The position numbers were made by a program, and so were the translations under genes. From Porphyrobacter sp. IPPAS B-1204 (lineage in GTDB: Bacteria; Pseudomonadota; Alphaproteobacteria; Sphingomonadales; Sphingomonadaceae), in contig RHGM01000002.1 in the NCBI GenBank assembly GCA_003724185.1, positions 64,804 to 128,803 on the forward strand: a DNA stretch of 64,000 bases. Direction: 5' to 3'. The notes beneath the pieces were generated by a model. That model was not told where the DNA came from and searched no databases. It saw only the letters and a program-made list of their open reading frames with translations. Below, piece after piece: positions 40,933-50,505 of this stretch (the first letter of the stretch is position 1; each line of letters begins with the position of its first letter).

Positions 40933-43127
40933 TATGGATCATATACTGCCTCAGTATAAACTTGAAGCGTAAAACCCTCAATAAATCCCAGGTAAATCAT
41001 TAGCCTCTCAAATGCATGAGCCATTGTTCCATCAATAGCACCAAGCTCTGGCCCGAACCAATCTGCATCGAAATGCTCATCAAGCGCCAGTCGAAGGGCA
41101 TCGAACCGAAACCAAAACATTGATCCCGCTACAAAACGGTCCAATTCTACAAGTGATCCCCCCGTGACGTCCAATATCCGCGAGACGGCTCGCAAATTGT
41201 CGCGCATCGTACTTGGGTCACCGCAACTCTTGATCATTCCCGACGCAGCAAAAATCCCGCATTTTGAGTTGTGTTGAAACGCATCTCGCGCGGCCGCGGC
41301 TGTTTTTGGCGAAAGCAAGCTCGAATACAGAGCGTGCCGCCAGCGATCACCACCACGAACATGGGGGGATTTTTTGGTGTGTATCTTGCAGCCGTAAACG
41401 TATCCCATCTGAACTGCTTCCCGCGCCACTTGCAGAAATGGGAATATATCGCGGCCACGGTTCGGAGTCAGGTACGTGCGCTTCGGCATGAGCCGATCGA
41501 TCGCTTTGGACACTTCGTTACTATCCCAGGTCACAGGAACTGAGATCAGAACGTCAGTCACACCGCACTCGTGGCGGAGCAACGCAATGTGGTCTGCCAA
41601 TTCATCGATGAGGTCGGGGTAAAACAGATGTAGGCAAATCGCAGCATCGCTGCTTCGCGCCCCGGCCGCCGAATTGGCGGCCGCAACGATCTCTTCGACA
41701 CTTGGAGCCGGTGGCCTGCGCTCCTCAAGTACAGCGCGAACGGCCCAAAGATAGGCGTGCCCCAAATGCCGATCAGGCTCCAGATAAGTGCCTTCCGCCC
41801 ACTCATTCCATGCGTTTATGAAAACAAGACCTTGCCCTGCGTCGTGATTGCGCGCTGAAAAATCTACGGACTGGCTCAACCATCGATGAAGTTCGGTGGG
41901 AGTGCAGCCATCAAATATGCTGCTCTTTCCTGGCTTGCGCGCCTCGTTGTCCCAGCTCATCATCACAGTTGGGTAATAACGCTTCGACGCAGTGGTTCCA
42001 TCGAGGCTCACCATACGCGCCGTGCAATAATCTACGACCTCCGAATAGTCATAGACATTGCCCTCATGATTTGGGTTGTACCAGCGCTTTTCGGAATTTC
42101 GAGAGCCCGCCACCACATTGTGGGGCGGGAATTCGCAAATGGCATCAAAGCCAATCGAGTCTGGATCCGAAAAGCCAAACGCATTGGTCGCCACTAAGTG
42201 AATTCCTGGCAAGCCAGCGTCGACGGCGGCGCTCCGCCAAATGCTGACCATCGCGGTGAGATCATTGATAATGGACGGTCGATAAACGACAATAACTGGC
42301 TTGCCGTCAATCTTAGTATAGCGTGGGTCCGAGAAGAACCGCATTAAATCGCGGAAGACATTTGCGTGATCTTCGAGCGAATGGCTCTGCTCCATCAGTA
42401 TGTCGGATTCAGAACCATCCCAACGGCGGGTCCAGTTCTCGTTTGCCCAGCAAAGAAAAAACGGCAGGTCTAGGGATTGTCCTCCGTCCGCAAGGTAGGC
42501 TTCTAATGGGCGCTCCAGTAATCGATGGCCGTCGAACCAGTAATAATGGAAGCAGAAAGCATCAATTCCGTTCAACTTCGCGAGGTCGACCTGATCTTTT
42601 AGAACTTCCGTGTTGCGCAGGTCATAAAAGCCAAGGTCTAGAGGCAGGCGAGGTTGATAGTGACCTTCAAATTGTGGGACGGCCTTTGTGACGTTAGTCC
42701 ACTCCGTAAAGCCACGGCCCCACCATTCGTTGTTTTCTTTAAACGGATGAAACTGCGGCAAATAGAATGCCGCAACTTTGGGAAGTCCATCTGGCTTTCG
42801 AACGGTTGTCATGGCCCTCGGCGCAAAGTCAGGGGACCGTGCGCCTTGAGCAACTGCAAATTTAGCGTGCCATACAGATTCGAAGTCCGGCGCATTCGCG
42901 GATGGCTCTGCTCGACCATCTAAAGCAGCAACCGCCCCGCTGGGCGACGGAGATGCCATTCGCCCCAACCGCCGCCCCAGCCACAGAAAGTGCTCTGCGG
43001 GATCCATACCGGCTTTGGCCACGTCGGGGTATTCGCCCAGATACCATGCCTCGTCGAAGGTGCCACTGGCTCGCAGGGCTGCGATATCTTCGGGAGTTGG
43101 CCTAGAATTGGTGCGATTATCAGACAT
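40929..43127 (-). CDS. WbsX-like / RgpF-like glycan biosynthesis protein
   Basis: The 732 residues have three parts. Residues 20-60 are a FDEAWYLGEYPDVAKAGMDP element. Residues 115-490 are a WbsX-type glycosyl hydrolase-99-like domain (AAFYLPQFHPFKENNEWWG, GFTEWTNV, FCFHYYWFDG, CWANENWTRRWDG, INAWNEWAEGTYLEPD). Residues 525-730 are RgpF-like (LHLFYPDLIDEL, TPNRGRDIFPFL, KIHTKKSPH), as in rhamnan synthesis proteins. Such fusions act in O-antigen or capsule assembly. The RgpF part fits the rmlACDB rhamnose genes nearby. It is co-transcribed with the sulfotransferase upstream and the split methyltransferase downstream. Confidence 0.85.
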   Translation of the reverse strand: MSDNRTNSRPTPEDIAALRASGTFDEAWYLGEYPDVAKAGMDPAEHFLWLGRRLGRMASPSPSGAVAALDGRAEPSANAPDFESVWHAKFAVAQGARSPDFAPRAMTTVRKPDGLPKVAAFYLPQFHPFKENNEWWGRGFTEWTNVTKAVPQFEGHYQPRLPLDLGFYDLRNTEVLKDQVDLAKLNGIDAFCFHYYWFDGHRLLERPLEAYLADGGQSLDLPFFLCWANENWTRRWDGSESDILMEQSHSLEDHANVFRDLMRFFSDPRYTKIDGKPVIVVYRPSIINDLTAMVSIWRSAAVDAGLPGIHLVATNAFGFSDPDSIGFDAICEFPPHNVVAGSRNSEKRWYNPNHEGNVYDYSEVVDYCTARMVSLDGTTASKRYYPTVMMSWDNEARKPGKSSIFDGCTPTELHRWLSQSVDFSARNHDAGQGLVFINAWNEWAEGTYLEPDRHLGHAYLWAVRAVLEERRPPAPSVEEIVAAANSAAGARSSDAAICLHLFYPDLIDELADHIALLRHECGVTDVLISVPVTWDSNEVSKAIDRLMPKRTYLTPNRGRDIFPFLQVAREAVQMGYVYGCKIHTKKSPHVRGGDRWRHALYSSLLSPKTAAAARDAFQHNSKCGIFAASGMIKSCGDPSTMRDNLRAVSRILDVTGGSLVELDRFVAGSMFWFRFDALRLALDEHFDADWFGPELGAIDGTMAHAFERLMIYLGFIEGFTLQVYTEAVYDPY

Positions 43128-43223
43128 TCGCTCTCCGACTGTGTTTCCGCAGGGCTTTGTTTAGCCCCGATGGTAAGGGATCAATTTTTTTGGGGGGGGT
43201 AACGCGGTACTGCTCCCGCAGCA

Positions 43224-45716
43224 TCAGAACGGCACTGGGCGGGTGCGGCCTTCGGCCATGCCGTGCAGAATGTAATGGCGGACTGGGTCCATGCCTTGCG
43301 CGGCCACATCGGGGTAAAGTGACAGATAGGCCGCAGCATCAAACAGCCCTGCGCGCCAATAGCGCCGGTGGATGCGTGGCTGCCGCCAGCTGTCGGGCAT
43401 AATCGACCACCACGTGGGGAAACCCTCTTCTAACTTACGGATATCACGGAGCCATTTCGATTCTGTGTCAGAGGCTTCGCTGCGGCGACTTGCTTCCAAT
43501 AGGTTTGCGGTAAGACGGGCCAGTTCATCGAACCGGGCCGCCAGCTTGCGCTCGCTTGTGGTGTGGGCCTCCTGAGCGTGATTTGCGGCGTTGGTCAATT
43601 GCACGACCTGTTCGGACAGGCGATGCGCTTCGGCACGGCTGGTGGATGCTTCCGCTACTGCTTGCTCTGTGGCCTCCTCCTGCGCTTTCAGCATAAGCGT
43701 TACATGGGCAAGTTCAGCCGCACGAGCCTCAACCTGCTGGTTGGCGGCGGCCTGCCCGTGAGCCCATTGCTGCTGCAAAGCTGCGATCTCGTTATTGGCA
43801 GCCGCAATGGCCTGTTCCAAGGCGAGCCGCTGCTCACGCTCACGCTCACCTTCCAGCTCAGCCCGCAGGCGCAAAGCGTCGGTCTCGCGGAACTGTGCTA
43901 GGAGTTGTGCAAGCTCTTCCTGGCGCTGGATCAGTGTACTTTGCAAGATAGCAATCTGGCCGACCATTTCAGCACTTTGTAATTGCTGCTCTTGTAGCTC
44001 GCGCTCCGCCTCATCGAGCTGATTTTGCAGCTTGGCTAGTTCTTCGTCGCGTTGAGCAACTTCACTTTGTGCGATCGTAACTTGGCTGGCCAGTTCAGAA
44101 TTGGCTGACTGTTGGGCATCGAGATTGTGCTCCGCCTCGGCTTGGAGCGCCTCCGCTTTAGCACGGTTCTCTCGCTCGGCATTCACCTCGGCATGAACGG
44201 AATCCAGCGCTAATTGCGCATTAGCCAGCGCGGTGGTTCGTTCCGAGAGTTCGGCTTCAAGCGCCTCAGCTCTTAAACGCATCTGCTCCGCGTCAACAAG
44301 TTGATCATTTAGACCGGCGAGTTCTTCCCTCCGCTGGGATAATTCGTTCTGCGCAATCGTGATCTGATCCATCAGCTGAGAATTGCGCTGCTGTTGCTCG
44401 TGGAGCTCCCGGGATGTCTCGGCCAGACGATTTTCGGTGTCGGCACGAAGCTCTTGCTCGGCACTTATGTCCGCTTGTGTTTGGTTCAGCGTTGATTGCA
44501 GGCTAGCCAGTTCGTTGTTGCGTCCAGACAGCTCGGCGCGAAGCGCTACGGCCTCTGCTTCAGACGTAGTTCGCGAAGCAAGCTCAGCGTTCAATCGCTC
44601 AATTTCGGATTCCAAATTGCGTGCCTGCGTTGCTTCGACCTGCAGCCGTTCTGCAAGCTCGGCTTCCTTCAGCGCGGAGGACGCGCGCAGTTCCTCTACC
44701 TCTTTGGTGGCATGGCGCAACGACTCGTCTTTGCGCTCTGCTTCCTCTCGCAACGCCGACAATTCCCACCGGAGATTGCCACCCGCGCCGACTGAGCCGG
44801 TCACATTGGGGGTTAGAAGCAACTGAGCAAACGCCCCGTGGGCGCGGTCCAATTCTGATCGCAACTCATCCAGTATCGGATAGTCGTTCGCGTTTTCGCC
44901 CTTCTCGCTCCAATCAAACATGATCTGGAACGTTTTGCGCAGCCAATGGGGATAAGCAGGATTGCCGATCAACTCAGCTATGTCTGATCGATGATGGTGC
45001 TGCGCGGGCGTTAGAAACTGGCTGATTTCGCGATGAACTTTCGGCGAATTTCGCGGGAAGGAAACCCCGAGCCCAGTTTTGATTTTGGCGACCATCGTCT
45101 GCCAGTTCGTCATCAATTCATCGTAGCGGCAGATAGCGCGCTTTTGCCCGCGCGAAAAAAATTCTGCGTCCAAAACATGCCGCAGCCAGAGAAGATCGCT
45201 GTAACCGTTCGCCATGAGGTCGCGGCTTTCAAGTGATGCTGCCACCTCGACAGGATTGCGGAGCATCAGCACGATCAGTGGCTCGATCTCGGCGTCGGCT
45301 GCAGCTTCCAGCCAGACATCTGCCAGCCTGCAAATCCGGGGATCCTTGATTGCGAACAAAGGCCCCAGCTTCGCGTGATCCGCAATCACTTCACTTACCC
45401 GCTGGACCATGGTGGAACGGATCGCAGAATTGCGCCAGTCGGCATTGATTGGTCCCCAGTCCTCATGACTTGAACCAGCAGATGCCAATATCTCGTCGTT
45501 CAGGGCAATCGCGCGGACCGGTTCCCAGTGGCCGGTTTCGTTGCCTTCGCCGGCCCCCAAAAGCTCATCAGATAGAGCGCAGCCCAGCAGATTGAGCACG
45601 CGCGTGCATGCACTCGTCCCGCTGCGATGCATACCCAGAACAAATATGCCTTGCGGCATCGCCTTGATCCGACCTTCAGCCGACGCATCATTGCCTTTAT
45701 CGATCATTTTGCTCAT
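43224..45716 (-). CDS. Sulfotransferase with long coiled coil and C-terminal YPDVA motif
   Basis: Residues 20-270 form a sulfotransferase-like domain (FVLGMHRSGTSACTRVLNLLG as PAPS loop; IKDPRICRLADVW; MLRNPVEVAASL). Residues of about 310-720 are an uninterrupted coiled coil rich in E, A, Q and L. The C-terminus has YWRAGLFDAAAYLSLYPDVA, then AQGMDPVRHYILHGMAEGR. The last motif matches the N-terminus of the adjacent 40929 protein. It may sulfate the capsule while the coil acts as a ruler or scaffold. Total length of 830 residues is far above the usual 250-350 for sulfotransferases. Confidence 0.82.
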   Translation of the reverse strand: MSKMIDKGNDASAEGRIKAMPQGIFVLGMHRSGTSACTRVLNLLGCALSDELLGAGEGNETGHWEPVRAIALNDEILASAGSSHEDWGPINADWRNSAIRSTMVQRVSEVIADHAKLGPLFAIKDPRICRLADVWLEAAADAEIEPLIVLMLRNPVEVAASLESRDLMANGYSDLLWLRHVLDAEFFSRGQKRAICRYDELMTNWQTMVAKIKTGLGVSFPRNSPKVHREISQFLTPAQHHHRSDIAELIGNPAYPHWLRKTFQIMFDWSEKGENANDYPILDELRSELDRAHGAFAQLLLTPNVTGSVGAGGNLRWELSALREEAERKDESLRHATKEVEELRASSALKEAELAERLQVEATQARNLESEIERLNAELASRTTSEAEAVALRAELSGRNNELASLQSTLNQTQADISAEQELRADTENRLAETSRELHEQQQRNSQLMDQITIAQNELSQRREELAGLNDQLVDAEQMRLRAEALEAELSERTTALANAQLALDSVHAEVNAERENRAKAEALQAEAEHNLDAQQSANSELASQVTIAQSEVAQRDEELAKLQNQLDEAERELQEQQLQSAEMVGQIAILQSTLIQRQEELAQLLAQFRETDALRLRAELEGEREREQRLALEQAIAAANNEIAALQQQWAHGQAAANQQVEARAAELAHVTLMLKAQEEATEQAVAEASTSRAEAHRLSEQVVQLTNAANHAQEAHTTSERKLAARFDELARLTANLLEASRRSEASDTESKWLRDIRKLEEGFPTWWSIMPDSWRQPRIHRRYWRAGLFDAAAYLSLYPDVAAQGMDPVRHYILHGMAEGRTRPVPF

Positions 45717-45844
45717 GGCGCCGCTCTAGCCTATGGTTTTCGATATTGTCCACATCGTGTTAGCTCCGATCCAGCAGGCGCCTCCGGCACGCATTTAGAC
45801 GTCGATCCGTTCCAATTGGCAACCGCAATTCTTACTTTTGAGAA

Positions 45845-47473
45845 ATGGTCATGAAGAAGGCACTGATGACCAGAACCGTGGGGGTGGGGATAGGCGTTCT
45901 CGTGCATTTGGAGGCGTTTTGGCGCTTCCCGGTAGAATATCTGACGGCCACCAAATGGCGGCTGCTTAGAAAGAGGGTGCGGGCCCGTGCGCAGTTCGCT
46001 GTGCTGATTGGCCGCACATCGCGTGCTTATGATTGGTGGAGCATCAAGAACAGTCGAGATTTCTCGAAGCGCAGCGAGCCTGGTCCTCCGCCCATCATGG
46101 CGTTGGTCATCGGGAGGTCAGATGATCCAAGCTTTGCTGCAACCCTGGCATCGCTCACTGCTGAGGGCATTGATGTCTGTGTTGTAGGCTCTTCGCCGGT
46201 GCAAGCGTTGCTGGAACTCGCGCGAAACACTGAGGAAGGTCAGAGACTGTGGGTTATGCCAGTCTACTGCGGCGATCAAATAGCGTGCGGCGCCGCTGCA
46301 GCCTATCGCGCGGCCATACAAAAAGGCTCTGATCTTGTGGTCTACGCTGATGACGATCTGGTTGGTCGGCATGGCTTCAGATCCAAGCCGCACTTCAAGC
46401 CGGACTGGAACGGCGAGCTCTTCCTGCATCATGATTTTGTAACTGGCGCCTGCATCTTGGCGGTCGATCGCAAGATGCTTGAAGTGGCCGCTGGAGAACA
46501 GGATTGGCCCCTTTGCCTAGCACGACAGGCGCTCTCCGAGAGTGATGGTGCAACCCACATCAGGGAGGTTTTGCATCATCGCCGCGATCGTCCGCCGCCG
46601 CGATTGACGCTCCCGGCTCTTTCCTTCGCGGCTGATTCGCCGCGCGTCTCTCTAATCATCCCGACCCGCAACCGGCTCGATCTTCTCGCTAAATGCATTG
46701 CCGGCGTAATGGCCGCGCATTATCCCGATTTCGAGGCGATTGTTGTCGACAATGAAAGTGACGATCCTGCTACGCTCGATTTTCTGGCGTCCCTGCCGAG
46801 GCAAAGTCAGCCAGGCCGCACGTACCGTGTGTTGCATCATCCGGGACCCTTCAACTACTCAGCGATCAACAACCGCGCCGTTGCCGAGGCGACAGGCGAG
46901 TTGATCTGCCTGCTCAACAACGACATCGAGATGATCGATGCTGAATGGCTCCGTATCATGGCGAGCCAGGCGCTACGGGATGAGGTTGGCGCAGTTGGTG
47001 CTCAGTTGCTCTATCCTGATGGCCGATTACAGCACGCTGGCGTTGTCATCGGCGTGGGGAATGCGGCTGGCCACGCCCATCGGTTCCTCCGGCCCGAGGA
47101 AGAGGGTTACCATTACCGCCATGCGCTGCCACAGTTCGTTTCCGCCGTTACGGCTGCCTGTCTGGTGGTAAAGCGTGACCGGTTCCTTGTGGTGGGCGGC
47201 CTCGACGAGACACACTTCCCGGTCGCATTCAACGATGTCGACCTCTGCCTCAGGCTTAATGAGCGTGGCTGGCAGTCACTCTACGAGCCTCGGGCGGTGC
47301 TGATCCATCATGAGTCAGTTTCGCGAGGGCTAGACACCGACCCCGTGGGGGCAGCCCGGTTCGCAAAGGAGCTCGCAGCGTTGCAAAATCGTTGGCGCAC
47401 TGACCAGATTGTTGACCCATTCCACCATCCTCAACTCAGCAGGGCGAGCGAACAATTCGTACTAGCGCTCTAA
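45845..47473 (+). CDS. GT2-family glycosyltransferase
   Basis: The C-terminal half is a GT-A domain (VSLIIPTRNRLDLLAKCI, VVDNESDDP, ICLLNNDIEMIDAEW as DxD region, PVAFNDVDLCLRLNERGW). The N-terminal half contains a degenerate second GT-A-like fold (VYADDDLVG, FVTGACILAVDRKML). The order resembles rhamnosyl/O-antigen GT2 proteins of RfbF/WcaA type. It is divergent from the sulfotransferase gene across 128 bases and starts the 45845-51699 run. Confidence 0.88.
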   Translation: MVMKKALMTRTVGVGIGVLVHLEAFWRFPVEYLTATKWRLLRKRVRARAQFAVLIGRTSRAYDWWSIKNSRDFSKRSEPGPPPIMALVIGRSDDPSFAATLASLTAEGIDVCVVGSSPVQALLELARNTEEGQRLWVMPVYCGDQIACGAAAAYRAAIQKGSDLVVYADDDLVGRHGFRSKPHFKPDWNGELFLHHDFVTGACILAVDRKMLEVAAGEQDWPLCLARQALSESDGATHIREVLHHRRDRPPPRLTLPALSFAADSPRVSLIIPTRNRLDLLAKCIAGVMAAHYPDFEAIVVDNESDDPATLDFLASLPRQSQPGRTYRVLHHPGPFNYSAINNRAVAEATGELICLLNNDIEMIDAEWLRIMASQALRDEVGAVGAQLLYPDGRLQHAGVVIGVGNAAGHAHRFLRPEEEGYHYRHALPQFVSAVTAACLVVKRDRFLVVGGLDETHFPVAFNDVDLCLRLNERGWQSLYEPRAVLIHHESVSRGLDTDPVGAARFAKELAALQNRWRTDQIVDPFHHPQLSRASEQFVLAL

Positions 47474-47487
47474 ACGGGAATCTTGAT

Positions 47488-48270
47488 GTGCGGGCCCGCC
47501 TGGATTTGCCTGAGGTGACGCTGGTGGCTGTTACCTCAGTCAATCTGAGCGCGACCATCCGTGCGCTCGGGCACTGCATGCAGCATGCATCATTTGGAGC
47601 GGTCAAGCTTCTGACGGACAGCGTCCCCTATGGCTTGCCGGAAAATGCGCAGTGGGAGCCCATCGAACCTCTGCGATCTTCGAGGGCCTATTCCGACTTT
47701 ATACTGCAGAAGCTTGCCGCCCATGTTGCAACATCGCATTGCCTTCTTGTTCAATGGGACGGCCACCTTATCAATCCCGAACATTGGCGGCCCGAGTTTC
47801 TCGATTATGACTATATCGGTGCCAGTTGGCCACAATTCGGTGACGGGCATGACGTGGGCAATGGGGGCTTTTCACTGCGCAGCCGAGCGCTTCTAGAAGC
47901 GTGTCAGGACCCACAGTTTTTGCGATCTCATCCGGAAGATTTGGCAATCTGTAGACATAATCGTGCCTTGCTTGAAGGTTGCGGCATGCGCTTTGCGCCG
48001 CGCCACCTTGCCGATTTGTTTTCAGCTGAACGTGTGGGAGACCCGAGCTGCAGTTTTGGATACCACGGCGTCTGGCACATGCCTTCCACAATCGGCATGG
48101 ATGCTTTTTGGGAAATCTACGTCGGGCTGGACGATCGAAGCACTGTGCAACATGACTTTGTGCAGCTCTTGTGGCAAATGGCCAGCAGCGGCAGAGGCGC
48201 AGGAAGATCATTTAGGATGATCCGTGATCGGGTTTTGGATGCCGTTGCTCGGCGGAGGATAGAGCGTTGA
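47488..48270 (+). CDS. DUF5672 family protein
   Basis: The 260-residue product reads VTLVAVTSVNLSATIRAL, CLLVQWDGHLINPEHW, DYDYIGASWP and VGNGGFSLRSRALLEA, the hallmark of DUF5672. These proteins resemble GT-A glycosyltransferases (NGGFSLRS is like beta-4-GalT or GT25 loops). It is probably a glycosyltransferase of the capsule. The start is GTG 47488, and the stop overlaps the next TTG start. Confidence 0.82.
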   Translation: MRARLDLPEVTLVAVTSVNLSATIRALGHCMQHASFGAVKLLTDSVPYGLPENAQWEPIEPLRSSRAYSDFILQKLAAHVATSHCLLVQWDGHLINPEHWRPEFLDYDYIGASWPQFGDGHDVGNGGFSLRSRALLEACQDPQFLRSHPEDLAICRHNRALLEGCGMRFAPRHLADLFSAERVGDPSCSFGYHGVWHMPSTIGMDAFWEIYVGLDDRSTVQHDFVQLLWQMASSGRGAGRSFRMIRDRVLDAVARRRIER

Positions 48271-49238
48271 ACAATCCGCTTCCGGGCTTGCCCCTGATCG
48301 AGTCCCCTCTGTTTCCGGCCATGGTGTCGCAGCTCGATCTCACCAGTGATGAAGCACGGGTAGGCCTTGAGCTCTATTATCGCGGGTATGCCGTTTTCGA
48401 TTTTCCCGATGGGGAGCTGGAACAGCGCATTGACCGGATAAAGGCCAGCCTAGGTCCTCGCTATGGCGTCGATTTCGACGATCCCGGGTCTGACAAGACC
48501 GCGGGGGAACGCCGTCTTCAGGATGCATGGCGCTTCGACGCAGATGTCCACGCGATTGCGTCGAATTCCGTCGTCATTGATCTCCTGAGCCGCCTTTACG
48601 GGCGCAAGGCCTTCCCATTCCAGACGCTCAATTTTCCTGTCGGAACACAGCAAAGTGCGCACTCGGACATGGTGCATTTCTCCAGTCAGCCGGAGAAATT
48701 CATGTGCGGCGTCTGGCTGGCAATGGAGGACATTGCTGCCGATGCTGGTCCTTTGTTCTACTATCCGGGATCACATCGCTGGCCCGTCATGAGCAATGCC
48801 CTAATCGGGCGGCGCGGCTCGGGTGCATCCTTGGCCTCCGCACAGGATCCGTTCGCAGAGGCCTGGGCCGCCTTGTGTGCGGCACATGAGGCTCAGGCTG
48901 AGACGTTCCTAGCGAAAAAAGGGCAAGCACTCATCTGGTCTGCCAATCTTCTGCATGGCGGGAGTCCTCAGATCGATTCAACCCTGAGCCGCTGGTCTCA
49001 GGTAACGCATTATTATTTCGACGATTGTTTATACTATACGCCTGCCTTTTCAGACGAGACTATTGGAGCGCTTGACCTGCGCGAGATAACCGCAATCTGC
49101 GACGGACGTCCTCGGCCAAATACCTATCTCGGAGAGCACATTAGCGCCGCAAGCGCGCGACCCGGCCGATCAGGCGGCACAGGCCGATCGCTGATACCGC
49201 GCCGCTTGCTAAGGCAGCTCTTTGGAAAATCAGGCTGA
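48267..49238 (+). CDS. Phytanoyl-CoA dioxygenase (PhyH)-family protein
   Basis: The Fe(II)/2-oxoglutarate facial triad is visible: HSD in QSAHSDMVHF (about residues 132-134) and a distal His in LLHGGSP. GPLFYYPGSHRWPV is the family's central motif. Such enzymes in polysaccharide loci hydroxylate or modify sugars, lipids or their precursors; the substrate here is unknown. The 323-residue protein starts at TTG 48267, coupled to the DUF5672 gene. Confidence 0.83.
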   Translation: MNNPLPGLPLIESPLFPAMVSQLDLTSDEARVGLELYYRGYAVFDFPDGELEQRIDRIKASLGPRYGVDFDDPGSDKTAGERRLQDAWRFDADVHAIASNSVVIDLLSRLYGRKAFPFQTLNFPVGTQQSAHSDMVHFSSQPEKFMCGVWLAMEDIAADAGPLFYYPGSHRWPVMSNALIGRRGSGASLASAQDPFAEAWAALCAAHEAQAETFLAKKGQALIWSANLLHGGSPQIDSTLSRWSQVTHYYFDDCLYYTPAFSDETIGALDLREITAICDGRPRPNTYLGEHISAASARPGRSGGTGRSLIPRRLLRQLFGKSG

Positions 49239-49330
49239 ACCGAGGTAAGGGCAAGTTGCAAGCCCGGGGGAGCAAACTATAGGGGGCGGGCGTGCCCTGG
49301 CGCGCTGAAACCGATCGAGGGTCTTTGGAC

Positions 49331-50488
49331 GTGAACGCTGCCACCAAATTTTATCGTCAGACACGCAGCTTGGGGGGAATCGCGCTCCTTGCGGTTCTGA
49401 CGGCCGGTTGTTCAACTATTCCTTCGAGTGGTCCGACTGGCGCTGATGTTCGGTCGCAGCTCACGGAGAATCAAGCCAACCTGCCGATCACTTTGGTCCC
49501 TGTGCGAACGATGGGGGACATTCCAACCTCCGTCCGCCCGGTCTCAGTGTTCGCGGATGATTACACGCCGCCGGCCCCCACCGAGCTTGTTGGCCCAGGC
49601 GACGTTCTCGAGATTGCGGTGTACGAGACGGGGGTTACGCTTTTCGGGGCCGGATCCAGCCCGGCAATTGCCGCAGGATCCTCGTCAGCCTTTGATCCAG
49701 CAGCGCGCGCGGAGCGGTTTCCGCCTTTCAGAGTGAGCGACAGCGGAACGATCAATTTCCCGTTCGTTGGTGAAATAGCGGTGGCGGGCCGCACAACCGA
49801 CCAGCTTGAGGCACAGCTGCGCCGTGAGCTGCGCCGCAAGTCGCAGAACCCCCAAGTGCTAGTCTCGATTGCTCAAGGTCTAACAAACTCCATTATCATT
49901 GGTGGTGACGTCCGTTCGCCCGGTCGGCTTGTTTTGCCAACCAATCGCGAGTCTCTGTCTGATGTCATCGCGCTTGCTGGCGGCAGCACGGGAGAGATCA
50001 AGGACATTCTGGTTCGGATCCAGCGTGCCGGGACTTTCGGCGAGTTTCGACTGAGTGATATCCTGTCGCAGCCCGAACAAGATATCCGGATGTTTCCTTC
50101 CGATCGCGTGATGCTTGTGCGTGCACCGCAGAGCTTTTCGGTCCTTGGCGCAGCAGGCCGTAGCGATCAGATCCCCTTTCCCGCGCCGGGCCTCTCTTTG
50201 GCTGAAGCCGTTGCATTGTCCGGGGGCGCTAACCCAAATGCAGGCGATCCGCGCGCGATCTTCGTTTTCCGCCTTGTTGCTGAACCGGATGGCACACAGA
50301 CACCAAAAGTGTACCATTTCAATATGATGGAGGCGAGTTCTTTCATCCTTTCTCAAAGGTTTGCCATGCGCGACAGGGATGTCCTCTATATCGGGAACGC
50401 CGAGGCGAACCAGCCAACCAAACTCGTGCAGATCATCAGCCAACTGTTCTTCCCGCTGGTGACGCTAGAGGGCGTCATCACCCGCTGA
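49331..50488 (+). CDS. Outer-membrane polysaccharide export lipoprotein (Wza/KpsD family)
   Basis: The lipobox LTAGC lies near residue 26 of the GTG-49331 start; a longer frame opens at 49292. A poly_export domain (LVGPGDVLEIAVYETG, then FRVSDSGTINFPFVGEIAVAG, TTDQLEAQLRREL) is followed by SLBB repeats (GGDVRSPGRLVLPTN; VLGAAGRSDQIPF). It forms the outer-membrane channel that completes the KpsMTE export route. Its distance from kpsMTE suggests rearrangement of the locus. Confidence 0.9.
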   Translation: MNAATKFYRQTRSLGGIALLAVLTAGCSTIPSSGPTGADVRSQLTENQANLPITLVPVRTMGDIPTSVRPVSVFADDYTPPAPTELVGPGDVLEIAVYETGVTLFGAGSSPAIAAGSSSAFDPAARAERFPPFRVSDSGTINFPFVGEIAVAGRTTDQLEAQLRRELRRKSQNPQVLVSIAQGLTNSIIIGGDVRSPGRLVLPTNRESLSDVIALAGGSTGEIKDILVRIQRAGTFGEFRLSDILSQPEQDIRMFPSDRVMLVRAPQSFSVLGAAGRSDQIPFPAPGLSLAEAVALSGGANPNAGDPRAIFVFRLVAEPDGTQTPKVYHFNMMEASSFILSQRFAMRDRDVLYIGNAEANQPTKLVQIISQLFFPLVTLEGVITR

Positions 50489-50505
50489 GCCTGGGCTGAG
50501 ACGCA

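Noticed and set aside
43184..43199. T7-G8 homopolymer between the 40929 and 43224 genes
   Set aside because: It is intergenic, not positioned as a promoter spacer that I can define, and may be a sequencing feature. Not enough for a phase-variation claim.
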